Source: DASSKK01 sp035690495
GTDB taxonomy: Bacteria > Actinomycetota > Actinomycetes > Propionibacteriales > Nocardioidaceae
Reading direction: 5' to 3'
DNA: 64,000 nt
NCBI GenBank assembly: GCA_035690495.1
Contig: DASSKK010000106.1
Coordinates: forward strand, 24,531-88,530
Part shown: positions 7,466 to 15,275 of the stretch, piece after piece
Numbering within the stretch: position 1 is the stretch's first letter
Layout of the letters: each line of letters opens with the position of its first letter
Translations under genes and position numbers: made by a program
The notes under the pieces: generated by a model
Databases searched by the model: none
What the model was told of the DNA's origin: nothing
The model's input: the letters and a program-made list of their open reading frames with translations, nothing else

Positions 7466-7963
7466 TTACCCTTCGACGTTACTGCTATTCGCACGAGTGC
7501 GTAATTTGTTGAGCCCGCGGTGCGCTTGACTTCGAACCGTTGAGGCAGAGCACCTGAGGATCTCTGCGATGGTGGCGTCATCGAGGTCGGCGTAATAGCG
7601 CAAGACGAGAACGGCGCGTTGCTTCGCCGGGAGTGCGTCTAGCATCCCGAAGAAATTCTGGTCCTCTTCGAATTTCAAGAGGGCCCTGTCGGACGACGCG
7701 CGGTCCGGCGGGCTCCCTCTCGACGCGGCATCCTCGCGACGCGCGCGATCGATTACTTTGCGGGCGATAGTTGTTCGTGCGTACGCTTTCGCCGTCTTGA
7801 GCCGCACTCGCGGCCAAGTTCCAGCGACAGAGATGAGCGCCTCCTGCACCACGTCTTCGGCATCTGCACGATTCCCTGTCAACATTGCAGCGAAGCGAAG
7901 CAGCTCCGCGCCATGTTGACGCACGAAAAACTCATATCGCTCGTCGGCCCGCCAGCGTGGCAC
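7466..7963 (-). CDS. ECF RNA polymerase sigma factor, SigE family
   Basis: This 165-residue sigma factor has region 2 at about residues 12-60 (FVRQHGAELLRFAAMLTG, then ADAEDVVQEAL) and region 4 at about residues 108-155 (LPAKQRAVLVLRYYADL, then a helix-turn-helix CSASTVRSQAHRGL). The length is normal for the group. The start is the GTG at 7963, with a GGAGG box upstream. It heads an operon with the membrane protein and probably directs genes of the same cargo block; that target set is inference. Its presence on an AICE, next to exported-protein genes, is the notable point. Confidence 0.9.
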   Translation of the reverse strand: MPRWRADERYEFFVRQHGAELLRFAAMLTGNRADAEDVVQEALISVAGTWPRVRLKTAKAYARTTIARKVIDRARREDAASRGSPPDRASSDRALLKFEEDQNFFGMLDALPAKQRAVLVLRYYADLDDATIAEILRCSASTVRSQAHRGLNKLRTRANSSNVEG

Positions 7964-8039
7964 TCGGACCTACCTCCTGCCCTTGTCCCTCTCCTCTAGT
8001 ACGAGGTGGCGGGCTTCAGATGTTGCACGAGACGGGTCT

Positions 8040-8052
8040 GTGACATAGTCAC
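8040..8052. promoter_or_regulatory. 13-bp inverted repeat upstream of the sigma factor
   Basis: GTGAC-ATA-GTCAC is a perfect palindrome about 80 bp upstream of the sigma gene and about 60 bp from the end of the DUF1906 gene. It could be an operator. There is no other evidence. Confidence 0.3.
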
Positions 8053-8113
8053 CGGGTGAGACTCTTCGCTCGTCTCCTGTCTGCGTACGCCTTATTGGTG
8101 AGAGGGCCGACGC

Positions 8114-8947
8114 CTAGCCGCACGTAGCGTCGTAATAGGCTCCGTTCGCTGCGCCATTCACGCAGTCGGAATCAACGTGCACTGTTTGGCCACCGAGGGT
8201 GCGGTCGCGATCGTGGTTGTACTGGTGGATCCTGTGATTGTTTATCCAGTGGTCGGGAGAGACACACAGTAGTTGGCTGCCATACCTGTCCGCTGAGTCG
8301 ACGTTATTCCAATTGGCAATCCACGCATCGTCCGGGGCGTTCGGAATGGTTGCGTACATGTCCATGTGAGACGCGCAGTCAGAGCCGTACACCCCCGCGA
8401 CATGGCCGCGCGAGTGCAACTCTTGTGTCCATCCGCCCACGAAATTCTTGGCGGCTTTCATGCAAGTTGTGCCCCCAGAGAAGGCCTCGATGTCGAGGTA
8501 TATTACCGAGCCGGTGCTGAAACCATCCTGATTTGCTTTGTTGGCCGCGTGGTCAGCTATCGTCTTCCCTTGCGAATGGGCGGTCGTGGGATCGCTTGAG
8601 AATTCATTTTGATATCCCCCGCATGGTGCTTGAAGACTATCGTAGATGGGTAGCGTCCACCACCCCGAAAGATTGGCCAGCCAAGTTTGTGTCCCAATGT
8701 AGCAATTGTTGGTCTGCGCGGTGCTGCCACCGAGATAAAATCCTAGCGCCCATTCGTCACTTCCCGTGAACACCTGGTTCCAAGTACTCGCGCTGTACTT
8801 TGTACACGTATCTATTCCTTCAGCATTCAATCGATGCGCAGATCCCAATTTTGCGTCTGCCGAAGTGGTCGCCGCCATGGGCATGGACGCGAAAGCAATT
8901 GACAGGATGATGCCAAGAAAGAGGTTCGAAAACGTTCGCCGAGACAT
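8114..8947 (-). CDS. Secreted DUF1906 (glycoside hydrolase-like) protein
   Basis: The start is the ATG at 8947, with GGGGGAAGC directly upstream; this gives 277 residues. A signal peptide covers about residues 1-30. The mature protein follows the DUF1906/Rv2525c-like pattern: IDTC at the start of the domain, GFYLGG, a WTLPIYDSL strand, a GKTIADHAA helix, VIYLDIEAF with the acidic pair expected near the active site, and AGVYGS. These TIM-barrel proteins resemble GH25 lysozymes and are thought to act on the cell envelope. The substrate here is unknown. It has its own promoter and lies upstream of the sigma operon. Confidence 0.8.
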   Translation of the reverse strand: MSRRTFSNLFLGIILSIAFASMPMAATTSADAKLGSAHRLNAEGIDTCTKYSASTWNQVFTGSDEWALGFYLGGSTAQTNNCYIGTQTWLANLSGWWTLPIYDSLQAPCGGYQNEFSSDPTTAHSQGKTIADHAANKANQDGFSTGSVIYLDIEAFSGGTTCMKAAKNFVGGWTQELHSRGHVAGVYGSDCASHMDMYATIPNAPDDAWIANWNNVDSADRYGSQLLCVSPDHWINNHRIHQYNHDRDRTLGGQTVHVDSDCVNGAANGAYYDATCG

Positions 8948-9009
8948 GCTTCCCCCTAGTTGCGAGCAGGGAAACCATCCCTGCGGATGGGTATTGTGAA
9001 CTGCAACTG

Positions 9010-9038
9010 AAGTTACGCGTGTCCACACTGTGTGTCAA
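9010..9038 (-). promoter_or_regulatory. Promoter candidate for the DUF1906 gene
   Basis: On the minus strand TTGACA (9033-9038) and TAACTT (9010-9015) are 17 bp apart and about 63 bp upstream of the ATG at 8947. The layout matches the promoter candidate of the C39-like gene. Confidence 0.45.
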
Positions 9039-9271
9039 CGTCGCCTGCACACAGATGCCAATTACGGCTAGACGGTGTCGAGCGCCGCAGGGCGATTGGG
9101 TGCCGACCCGAAAAACGGCGGCGTACGTCGAGTGGGCGATCAAATGGTGGAGATGGTGGCAGGCCAACTTGTCGCTTGATCATGGTCGCTCGTGTCGGCG
9201 GCCCTGTTGAACGCGGTCTTGCTTGGGGAACGCCGACGGGCTACGTCGATGCCAACAGATAGCGTGACGGG

Positions 9272-9841
9272 ATGAAGATGAAGGCAGAGGTCGAGCGAGC
9301 AGCTGAACTGGCTGGCGGACTGCTGCGACACACCGGCAGTCGTGTGGCGCATGTGCGCGAGGTTGCCAATAGTGCGCGAATGCTCGCCGATTCTCTGGGT
9401 CTGGATTCGGAAGTCCTGGTCTCGGCTGCGTGGTTGCATGACATCGGCTACTCGCGCGAGGTGCGAGAGACGGGATTCCATCCTCTGGATGGTGCTCGAC
9501 ATCTTCGTTCGCTCGGCTGGGACGAGCGGATCGTCTGCCTCGTCGCTCACCACAGTTGCGCACGCTTCGAGGCTGCGTTGCGTGGTTTGGATGCAGAGCA
9601 TGCTGAGTTCGTTCGGCCATCTACCGCGTACGAGGATGCGCTCTGCTACTGCGACATGACCAACGGGCCAACAGGTGATCCGGTGATTGCGCCTGATCGG
9701 TTGGACGAGATCCAGGAGCGTTACGGCGAGGGCCATATCGTGACGCGGTTCGTGGAGGCAGCGCGACCGGAGATCTTGGCCTCGGTGGAGCGGGTGGAGC
9801 AGCGATTGCGGCTCAGCGAATCGCGGGCATCTGGCCGCTGA
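9272..9841 (+). CDS. HD-domain phosphohydrolase-like protein
   Basis: This 189-residue protein has the metal-binding HD signature: a first His in VAHVREVA, then AWLHDIGYS (about residue 55-63) and a third His pair in VAHHSCARF. HD proteins hydrolyse phosphate esters or nucleotides; the substrate is unknown. It converges with the Nudix gene and their ends overlap by 29 bp. Both lie between the cargo block and the transfer genes. A role in nucleotide signalling or exclusion with the Nudix protein is a guess from context. Confidence 0.8.
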   Translation: MKMKAEVERAAELAGGLLRHTGSRVAHVREVANSARMLADSLGLDSEVLVSAAWLHDIGYSREVRETGFHPLDGARHLRSLGWDERIVCLVAHHSCARFEAALRGLDAEHAEFVRPSTAYEDALCYCDMTNGPTGDPVIAPDRLDEIQERYGEGHIVTRFVEAARPEILASVERVEQRLRLSESRASGR

Positions 9842-10280
9842 GGTAGTCGATGACGCGGAGCCGAATGGAGTTGACCATGGGCAGCTCTGCAACTTGCTCT
9901 GCTGTGTGAAAGGCGACCTCGAACGACTCGCTGCTGACCGCGATCGTGCCACCGGTGACGTGCGCCAGGAAGCAGATCGAGAACTCTTGGCGAACCTCGC
10001 CGTCGTCGTAGGAGAAGACATGCTTGGGGTCGGTGTACGTCCCGACGATGCCGGTGACTTCGACATCGAGCCCTGTCTCTTCCTTGACCTCTCGGATCGC
10101 GCAGCCTGCCAAAGACTCGCCGTACTCCATGACGCCGCCTGGGAGGGCCCATTTGTCGTTGTCTTGGCGGCGGTGCAGCAGGATTCGGCCGCCGTCGTCA
10201 ACGACGATCGCAGAGGCTGCTGGGACGAGTGAGTTGACGGCAGGAGCATCGGGATCGTCGTAGTAGTCGCGTCGTCCCAC
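9813..10280 (-). CDS. Nudix hydrolase, Pif-like position in AICE
   Basis: This 155-residue protein has a complete Nudix box: GGVMEYGESL followed by REVKEETGLDV (about residues 48-72), matching GX5EX7REUXEEXGU. The family hydrolyses nucleoside diphosphates linked to another group. In the Streptomyces AICE pSAM2 the exclusion factor Pif carries a Nudix motif and stops redundant transfer into cells that already hold the element. The location beside the regulator and transfer genes makes the same role plausible here. The gene is followed by the convergent HD gene and preceded by the regulator with a 15-bp gap. Confidence 0.85.
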   Translation of the reverse strand: MGRRDYYDDPDAPAVNSLVPAASAIVVDDGGRILLHRRQDNDKWALPGGVMEYGESLAGCAIREVKEETGLDVEVTGIVGTYTDPKHVFSYDDGEVRQEFSICFLAHVTGGTIAVSSESFEVAFHTAEQVAELPMVNSIRLRVIDYLSGQMPAIR

Positions 10281-10295
10281 TTGTGGCCTCCTCGT

Positions 10296-11069
10296 TCATT
10301 CCCCTGAGCGGACGGCTTGTTGTGGTCGATCCTGTCGCAGAGGGCGAGTATCCGCCCACAGCCCTTCGAAGTGTGCAGCGAACCGCGAGAAGAGGCCACT
10401 CGGCCCGAGTCGACGCAGGTGCAGAAGCGGTGCTGCGTTCCCGGGCGTCGCGTACAGGTGCGGGGTCACGAACATCTCATCGTCGAACCGGAAGATCGAG
10501 TTGTATAGCGGCGCGTCCTGGAAGCGCATGTCCGCGCTTTCACACGACAGCAATGGTTCGAAGGCCTTGAGACTCGTCTGAATTCGCGCAACCAGAGTGA
10601 TCGGCTCACCCTCCTCCTCATCGCGCGACCGAACGCTGTCGGATTCGGGGTCGGCGATCACGATGCGCAGCTGGCAGCCGGCCTGACACTTGGAGAGCAG
10701 TACGTCGATCAGCTCTGGATGTTGCTGTGGAAGGAAGTAGAGCGTGAAGCCGAGCAGGTCGATCTGCCGCTCAGCGCCCTCGATCAGGCGCCACCACCGG
10801 CCGACATCGACGTGTGCTCGTCTCGGATAGGCGGCGACGATCTCGGCAGCTCCGCCAATGCCTGCGGCCTGTTGTATCGCGGCCTCGGGCCACAGGAATT
10901 CTTCGTCCTCGCCGAGTAGGTGGGCCACCGCGTGTCTGTGACGGGGATGGGGAAGGCGACCGCTGAGCCAGCGCTGGACGGTCTTTGGACTCACCTCGGT
11001 GTCGCGTGCTACGGCCTCGACGGTGGCACCGCACTTGGTCATTGCGGTTCGTAACCGGGAGTTGGCCAC
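10296..11069 (-). CDS. XRE-type regulator with PLD-like (DUF5919-type) C-terminal domain
   Basis: The start is the GTG at 11069, with AAGGAG just upstream; this gives 257 residues. The N-terminus is a helix-turn-helix (RTAMTKCGATVEAVARDTEV, then SPKTVQRWLSGR). The rest resembles the phospholipase D-like domain often seen in actinobacterial XRE proteins on plasmids and AICEs (RQIDLLGFTLYFLP, LRIVIADPES). It is divergent from the transfer genes, and an inverted repeat lies between them, so it probably controls both directions. Whether it represses or activates transfer cannot be read from the sequence. Confidence 0.75.
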   Translation of the reverse strand: MANSRLRTAMTKCGATVEAVARDTEVSPKTVQRWLSGRLPHPRHRHAVAHLLGEDEEFLWPEAAIQQAAGIGGAAEIVAAYPRRAHVDVGRWWRLIEGAERQIDLLGFTLYFLPQQHPELIDVLLSKCQAGCQLRIVIADPESDSVRSRDEEEGEPITLVARIQTSLKAFEPLLSCESADMRFQDAPLYNSIFRFDDEMFVTPHLYATPGNAAPLLHLRRLGPSGLFSRFAAHFEGLWADTRPLRQDRPQQAVRSGE

Positions 11070-11079
11070 CGCGCTCCTT

Positions 11080-11117
11080 GGACGTTTGCGCTGAACCTCA
11101 AGACGTTCCAAACGTCC
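11080..11117. promoter_or_regulatory. Inverted-repeat operator candidate between regulator and transfer genes
   Basis: GGACGTTTG at 11080-11088 and its inverse CAAACGTCC at 11109-11117 lie 20 bp apart. The second overlaps a further GGAACGTC on the minus strand (11102-11109). One arm lies beside the ribosome-binding site of the regulator gene. The regulator is the natural ligand. Confidence 0.45.
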
Positions 11118-11209
11118 CACAGGCGTAGTTACCACGTCAACGCTACTGAGGCTGACTTGTTGCAGGGGCCGCATCGGGGCGGCACCACGCAATGAAGGAG
11201 GAAGCAGCG

Positions 11210-11623
11210 ATGGCCAGCTATGCGGTGGACAGCAGTAGGCAGCCGATGACGGCGACGGGGATTGTGGAGCCGGTGCGGGAGTGGGAGGAGACTCCGGAGG
11301 GCAAGCGGCGTCCTTCGCAGATCCAGGCGCGTGATGAGGATACGGGGATGGCGTTGTGGGCGGTGGAGGTGCTGTACATCCAGACCTCGTTCGGCCGTAA
11401 GTCGACGGTGACGGCGAAGGTGACCATCGGATCCGAGTCGGAGCCGAAGCCGGCGCCGTTGACGCCGGTGGAGTTCGGCGGTCTGGAGGTGGAGGCTCGG
11501 GTGAACAAGGCCGGCGGGTTCGTGGAGTCTTGGCATGCCGACCATCTGGCCACCCCCGCAGCCGGCTCGGGCACGGCCGGCAAGTCGGTCGGTCGGAGTA
11601 CCGGCGATGAGAAGGCGGCCTGA
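11210..11623 (+). CDS. SCO3933-like AICE regulatory protein
   Basis: The start is the ATG at 11210, which has GAAGGAGG upstream; this gives 137 residues. The opening YAVDSSRQ, the middle section about a DEDTGMALWAVEVL strand, and the closing ADHL resemble the small SCO3933-family proteins that stand before FtsK-like genes in Streptomyces AICEs. Their role is poorly known and may concern control of replication or transfer. It is the first gene of the rightward run that ends with int. The family call is moderate. Confidence 0.6.
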   Translation: MASYAVDSSRQPMTATGIVEPVREWEETPEGKRRPSQIQARDEDTGMALWAVEVLYIQTSFGRKSTVTAKVTIGSESEPKPAPLTPVEFGGLEVEARVNKAGGFVESWHADHLATPAAGSGTAGKSVGRSTGDEKAA

Positions 11624-11628
11624 GGGTC

Positions 11629-11838
11629 ATGGCGGACTCGACGGGACGGGAGTCGTCCGTCAGGCAGATCGCGGATCTGCTGCGTGAGGCACGTCGGCTG
11701 ATCGAACTGGGTACGACGGCCTCTGTATCGGAGCGGGAGGCGTTCTTGCGCCGTAAGACCGCGCTGATCGCCCGGCTGGAGGCTGAAGCGAACCGGCGGC
11801 AGCACCAGGGGCGTGTGCGGACTGGGGGTGGTCGGTGA
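11629..11838 (+). CDS. Small hypothetical protein of the transfer operon
   Basis: This 69-residue basic protein is predicted to be almost all helix (VRQIADLLREARRLIEL, then AFLRRKTALIARLEAEAN), perhaps a short coiled coil. It starts 5 bp after the preceding stop. I do not recognise a family. Position and tight spacing support a real gene co-transcribed with the FtsK-like gene. Confidence 0.6.
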   Translation: MADSTGRESSVRQIADLLREARRLIELGTTASVSEREAFLRRKTALIARLEAEANRRQHQGRVRTGGGR

Positions 11839-12035
11839 TGTCGGTGACGGCAGCGGCGATCCTGCTCGGGCTGCTGGTGGTCGCGATGGTCAAGACCCGC
11901 TGGCTGCGGTTCTCCGGGGCGCTGGTGTGTGTCGCGTTCGGGATCGCATTGGCGGCCTCGCCGATCGGGCCGGCGGTCGGGACCGCGCTGGGTCAGGTCG
12001 GCACCTGGCTCTATGCCCAGTTGCAGGCGGTGTGA
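11838..12035 (+). CDS. Small membrane protein of the transfer operon
   Basis: This 65-residue protein has two hydrophobic segments (AAAILLGLLVVAMV and ALVCVAFGIALAAS) with a short basic loop between. Its ATG shares a base with the preceding stop; a GTG three bases earlier is also possible. AICE transfer operons often hold small membrane proteins of the Spd type that help spread within hyphae. That role is only suggested by position. Confidence 0.6.
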   Translation: MSVTAAAILLGLLVVAMVKTRWLRFSGALVCVAFGIALAASPIGPAVGTALGQVGTWLYAQLQAV

Positions 12036-12039
12036 CCGC

Positions 12040-13482
12040 ATGTCCGGGATGCGTGGCAGCCGGTCTCCCGAGCCGAGGGAAGTCTACGAACCACCCGGGG
12101 TCACGGAGGCACTGATGCTGGCGGTCGCGACGCTGGTGGGTCGCCTGCTGATGCTGGCACTCGGGCATCCGGTGGTGACTCTCATGCTGGTGGTCCTGGG
12201 GTGGGTGAGCGTCGTGGCCGGGGTCGGCTGGGCCGTAGCCCTGCTCACCGGTCTGGTGGCCGGTCTGCTGGTCTGGCGGTGGCTGCACCGAGCTTCCTAC
12301 CGGCGCCTCGTCACCTCCCGGGTCCGCGCTGCATGGGTCTATCGGCGGCGTTGGCAGCCAGCCATGGTCACCTGCGGACTCGCCACGACGGTGAACGGCC
12401 AGGAGTACCTGCCGTCCATCTGCAAGGTCGTCGCCGGTACCTACGGGGATCGGCTACTCGTCGAGCTGCTGTCCGGACAGTCCCCGGAGGACTGGGACCA
12501 GCAAACGACCCGGCTGGCGCACACCTTCGACGCGACCCGATGCCGCATCGCCACAGATCGGCCGGGACGGGTCTGGGTGGAGTTCACCCACACCGACCCT
12601 CTCGCGAACACCGTTCCGGCGCTCGAACCCGCCGACAGCCCGGATCTGACGGCGCTGCCGGTTGGGGTGCGCGAGGACGGTCAGCCGTGGCGGCTGCGGC
12701 TGGTCGGTGCGCATCTGCTGATCGCCGGCGCCACCGGCTCCGGGAAGGGGTCTGTGTTGTGGTCGCTGATCCGGGCGATGGGTCCGGCGATCCGCGACGG
12801 GGTAGTGCAGGTGTGGGCGGTCGACCCCAAGGGCGGCATGGAACTCACCCCCGGTGCCGGGCTGTTCACCCGGTTCGCCTACGCCGACGCCGCCTCGATA
12901 GTCGGCCTGCTGGAAGAGGCCGTCGAGCTGATGCGCCAGCGTGCCGAACGGCTCCGCCAGGCTGGCCAACGCACTCACGTGCCGGCGCCGGGGGATCCGC
13001 TGGTGGTGGTACTCGTCGACGAGCTGGCCGCCCTGACCGCCTATGTCGGTGACCGCGAGCTGAAGAAGCGCGCCGAGGCGGCGTTGCAGGTGTTGCTCTC
13101 CCAGGGCCGGGCGCCGGGGGTGTCGGTGGTTGCCGCGGTCCAAGATCCCGGCAAGGACGTGATCGGGTTCCGGGACCTGTTCCCGACCCGGATTGCCCTG
13201 CGGTTGCTCGAAGATGTCCAGGTCGACATGGTCCTCGGCCGCTCCGCCCGGCTGCATGGTGCGGAGTGCGACCAGATCTCTGCCGGCTTGCCCGGCGTCG
13301 GCTACATGATCCTCGACGGGGTCCGGGAACCGGTGCGGGTCCGTGCAGCCTACGTGGCCGACCACGACCTGGCCGGCATGGTCGAGCAGTTCGCGCCGCA
13401 GGCTGGGGTGGTTTCGAGACGGGGTCCGCAGGCTCCGCCCTCCTCAACCACCGTGACCAAGCTGCGGGTGGTCGACCAATGA
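12040..13482 (+). CDS. FtsK/SpoIIIE-like conjugal DNA translocase (TraSA-like)
   Basis: The start chosen is the ATG at 12040, 4 bp after the previous stop; this gives 480 residues. Two N-terminal membrane helices (LMLAVATLVGRLLMLALG and the following hydrophobic run) are followed by the ATPase domain with Walker A GATGSGKGS near residue 230 and Walker B VVVLVDELAAL near residue 325. In AICEs one such hexameric pump moves double-stranded circular DNA into the recipient. The last about 25 residues (VVSRRGPQAPPSSTT) are coded by a REP-like repeat also found in chromosomal genes here. The rep gene overlaps the stop by 4 bp. Confidence 0.9.
   Translation: MSGMRGSRSPEPREVYEPPGVTEALMLAVATLVGRLLMLALGHPVVTLMLVVLGWVSVVAGVGWAVALLTGLVAGLLVWRWLHRASYRRLVTSRVRAAWVYRRRWQPAMVTCGLATTVNGQEYLPSICKVVAGTYGDRLLVELLSGQSPEDWDQQTTRLAHTFDATRCRIATDRPGRVWVEFTHTDPLANTVPALEPADSPDLTALPVGVREDGQPWRLRLVGAHLLIAGATGSGKGSVLWSLIRAMGPAIRDGVVQVWAVDPKGGMELTPGAGLFTRFAYADAASIVGLLEEAVELMRQRAERLRQAGQRTHVPAPGDPLVVVLVDELAALTAYVGDRELKKRAEAALQVLLSQGRAPGVSVVAAVQDPGKDVIGFRDLFPTRIALRLLEDVQVDMVLGRSARLHGAECDQISAGLPGVGYMILDGVREPVRVRAAYVADHDLAGMVEQFAPQAGVVSRRGPQAPPSSTTVTKLRVVDQ
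13409..13452 (+). repeat. REP-like repeat inside the FtsK gene 3' end
   Basis: The stretch begins GGTTTCGAGACGGGG and ends CCTCCTCAACCACC. The same ends frame repeats in hisS (about 46061) and in the membrane protein gene at 56177-56292. Here it codes the extreme C-terminus. Confidence 0.7.
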
Positions 13483-14861
13483 GCACGCACGCGGTCGAGG
13501 GGCCGTCTGGGGGGATGCTGGCCGAAGCCGGCATCGAGTCCGCCTTGGCCCGCGGCCACGGCTGCGTGAACCCGGTCCGGCTGCTGGGCCGCAAGGAACT
13601 CGTTGACACCACCACTGGCGAGATCACCAAGGTCTACGACTCGGCCGACGAGCTGGACGGGACCACCTATGTCAAGTGCGGCAACCGCCGCGCCTCGGTC
13701 TGCCCGTCGTGTTCGGCGGAGTACAAGGGCGATGCGTGGCATCTGCTGATGTGCGGACTGGCCGGGGGCAAAGGCATCCCCGAGCAGGTAGCTGATCATC
13801 CGTGCACGTTCGCCACCCTCACCGCCCCGTCGTTCGGGTTTGTGCACGGCCTCCGGCAGAAGGGACCCTGCCGAGCACGGCGCGATCACCCGGTGTGTCC
13901 GCACGGTCGGCCGGCCTGGTGCCGCAAACACCACCACGAGAACGACCCGCAGGTCGGGCAGCCGCTGTGCTGGCAGTGCTACGACTACACCGCCCACGTG
14001 CTGTGGCAGTGGCACGCTCCCGAGCTGTGGCGCCGGTTCACCATCGCGCTCCAGCGTGACCTCGCACGTCGTGCCGGCCTGTCGGTCAAACGGTTCCGGA
14101 CCGTGTGCAAGATCTCCTACGCCAAAGTCGTGGAGTTCCAGGCCCGCGGTGTCATCCACGTGCACGTCCCGATCCGCCTCGACGGCCCGGACGGACCAGA
14201 CGGCTGCGCTCCGGACCCGGCGTTGACCACGGCTGACCTCGAGGACGCTATCCGTGGCGCCGCGGCCCACGTGCAGCTGGACACCCCGGCATTGGCCGAT
14301 GGCAGCGTGTATCGGCTGGGCTGGGGGGCTCAGGTCGACACACGGTCGATCACCGACACCGCACACCGCGACTCCGACCGTGCGGCGTCGCTGGTGCATC
14401 CCGAGCAGGTCGCCGCCTATCTGGCCAAGTACCTGACCAAGTCCACCGAGGACTTCGGCCTGTCCGGTCGCGTCGGGTCAGCACCCGGTGCGCGTGCGAT
14501 GGGAGCCAGCCCGCACGCCGTACGACTCATCGAGACCGCACAGACGCTCGCCGGCCAGCACGAGACGCTGGCGCGGCTGCGGGAGAACCTGGCCACGCTG
14601 GGATACCGCGGCCACCCGATCACCAAGTCCCGCGCCTACTCGGTGACCTTCGGCCAACTCCGCAAAGTCCGCCGGCTTTTTCGGACCCGGCCCGCCGGCC
14701 TCGATTCCGATGCCGATGTGCGTCAGGTCCTCGATGTCGACGACGACGTGCCTGAGGGCTTCGAAGTCGTCTCCTCCTACGTGTTCGTCGGACAGGGCTA
14801 CCTCGACCTCGACCAAGCAGCAGCCGCGGTTCGATCGGCGGCCAGCGCCCGCGCCAGGTGA
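13479..14861 (+). CDS. Rolling-circle replication initiator (RepSA-like)
   Basis: This 460-residue protein's ATG overlaps the FtsK-like stop by 4 bp. A Cys-rich zinc-binding region (VCPSCSAEYK, then further Cys/His pairs up to CWQCYDY) covers about residues 70-170. The HUH motif GVIHVHVPIRLDG lies near residue 225, and AAYLAKYLTKST near residue 315 holds the candidate catalytic Tyr. This is the plan of pSAM2-type initiators, which nick a double-strand origin to start rolling-circle copying after excision. A 137-bp palindrome directly downstream is a candidate origin. Confidence 0.88.
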   Translation: MSTHAVEGPSGGMLAEAGIESALARGHGCVNPVRLLGRKELVDTTTGEITKVYDSADELDGTTYVKCGNRRASVCPSCSAEYKGDAWHLLMCGLAGGKGIPEQVADHPCTFATLTAPSFGFVHGLRQKGPCRARRDHPVCPHGRPAWCRKHHHENDPQVGQPLCWQCYDYTAHVLWQWHAPELWRRFTIALQRDLARRAGLSVKRFRTVCKISYAKVVEFQARGVIHVHVPIRLDGPDGPDGCAPDPALTTADLEDAIRGAAAHVQLDTPALADGSVYRLGWGAQVDTRSITDTAHRDSDRAASLVHPEQVAAYLAKYLTKSTEDFGLSGRVGSAPGARAMGASPHAVRLIETAQTLAGQHETLARLRENLATLGYRGHPITKSRAYSVTFGQLRKVRRLFRTRPAGLDSDADVRQVLDVDDDVPEGFEVVSSYVFVGQGYLDLDQAAAAVRSAASARAR

Positions 14862-14879
14862 CCCCGGCACCACTCGTTC

Positions 14880-15016
14880 GCGGCCTCCCGATATCGAGCC
14901 CGCATTTCGGTCACCCAGGTGCGGGTCAAGGGCGGAGCGCAGCGGAGTCACGAAGTGACACGGAGTGCCCTTGACGGGCAGCTGGGTGACCAGACCCTGA
15001 AATGTCGGGAGGCCGC
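14880..15016. repeat. 137-bp imperfect palindrome, candidate replication origin
   Basis: Four nested arm pairs match perfectly: 14880-14891 with 15005-15016 (12 bp), 14903-14908 with 14999-15004 (6 bp), 14909-14918 with 14982-14991 (10 bp) and 14925-14933 with 14967-14975 (9 bp). A small apical hairpin (14947-14951 with 14955-14959) closes it. The position between rep and xis and the long branched fold suit a single- or double-strand origin, or a leader structure for xis-int. Confidence 0.6.
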
Positions 15017-15050
15017 GAGACTCTCGACCAGAGACCCTCAGGAGGTTGTT

Positions 15051-15275
15051 GTGAAGGAAAGGATTGTGAGTCTTGATCGGCCGCGGTTCCTCTACCGGGT
15101 CGGTGAGGCGGCTGAGCTCCTCAGCGTGAGCCGGAATCGCATCTATGAACTGATCCGCTCCGGCCAGCTCCGGACGGTGCAGGTCGGCAAGAGTCGCCGG
15201 GTGCCTGCCCGTTCCTTGGACGACTACGTGACCAGGCTGCTACGAGGGAGTGCGGGCAATGACAGCGCGGCGTAG
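15051..15275 (+). CDS. xis: Excisionase (Xis), MerR-like helix-turn-helix
   Basis: The start is the GTG at 15051, with AGGAGG 5 bases upstream; this gives 74 residues. The domain is a typical HTH_17/excisionase fold: LYRVGEAAELLSVSRNRIYE, then LIRSGQLRTVQVGKSRRVPA and a closing DYV helix. It would bend DNA at the attachment sites and bias the integrase towards excision. The int gene overlaps its 3' end by 17 bp. The order rep-xis-int is that of pSAM2. Confidence 0.88.
   Translation: MKERIVSLDRPRFLYRVGEAAELLSVSRNRIYELIRSGQLRTVQVGKSRRVPARSLDDYVTRLLRGSAGNDSAA

Noticed and set aside
11929..12039. Earlier start for the FtsK-like gene
   Set aside because: It would overlap the small membrane gene fully and gives an Arg/Ser-rich lead; the ATG at 12040 follows that gene's stop directly.
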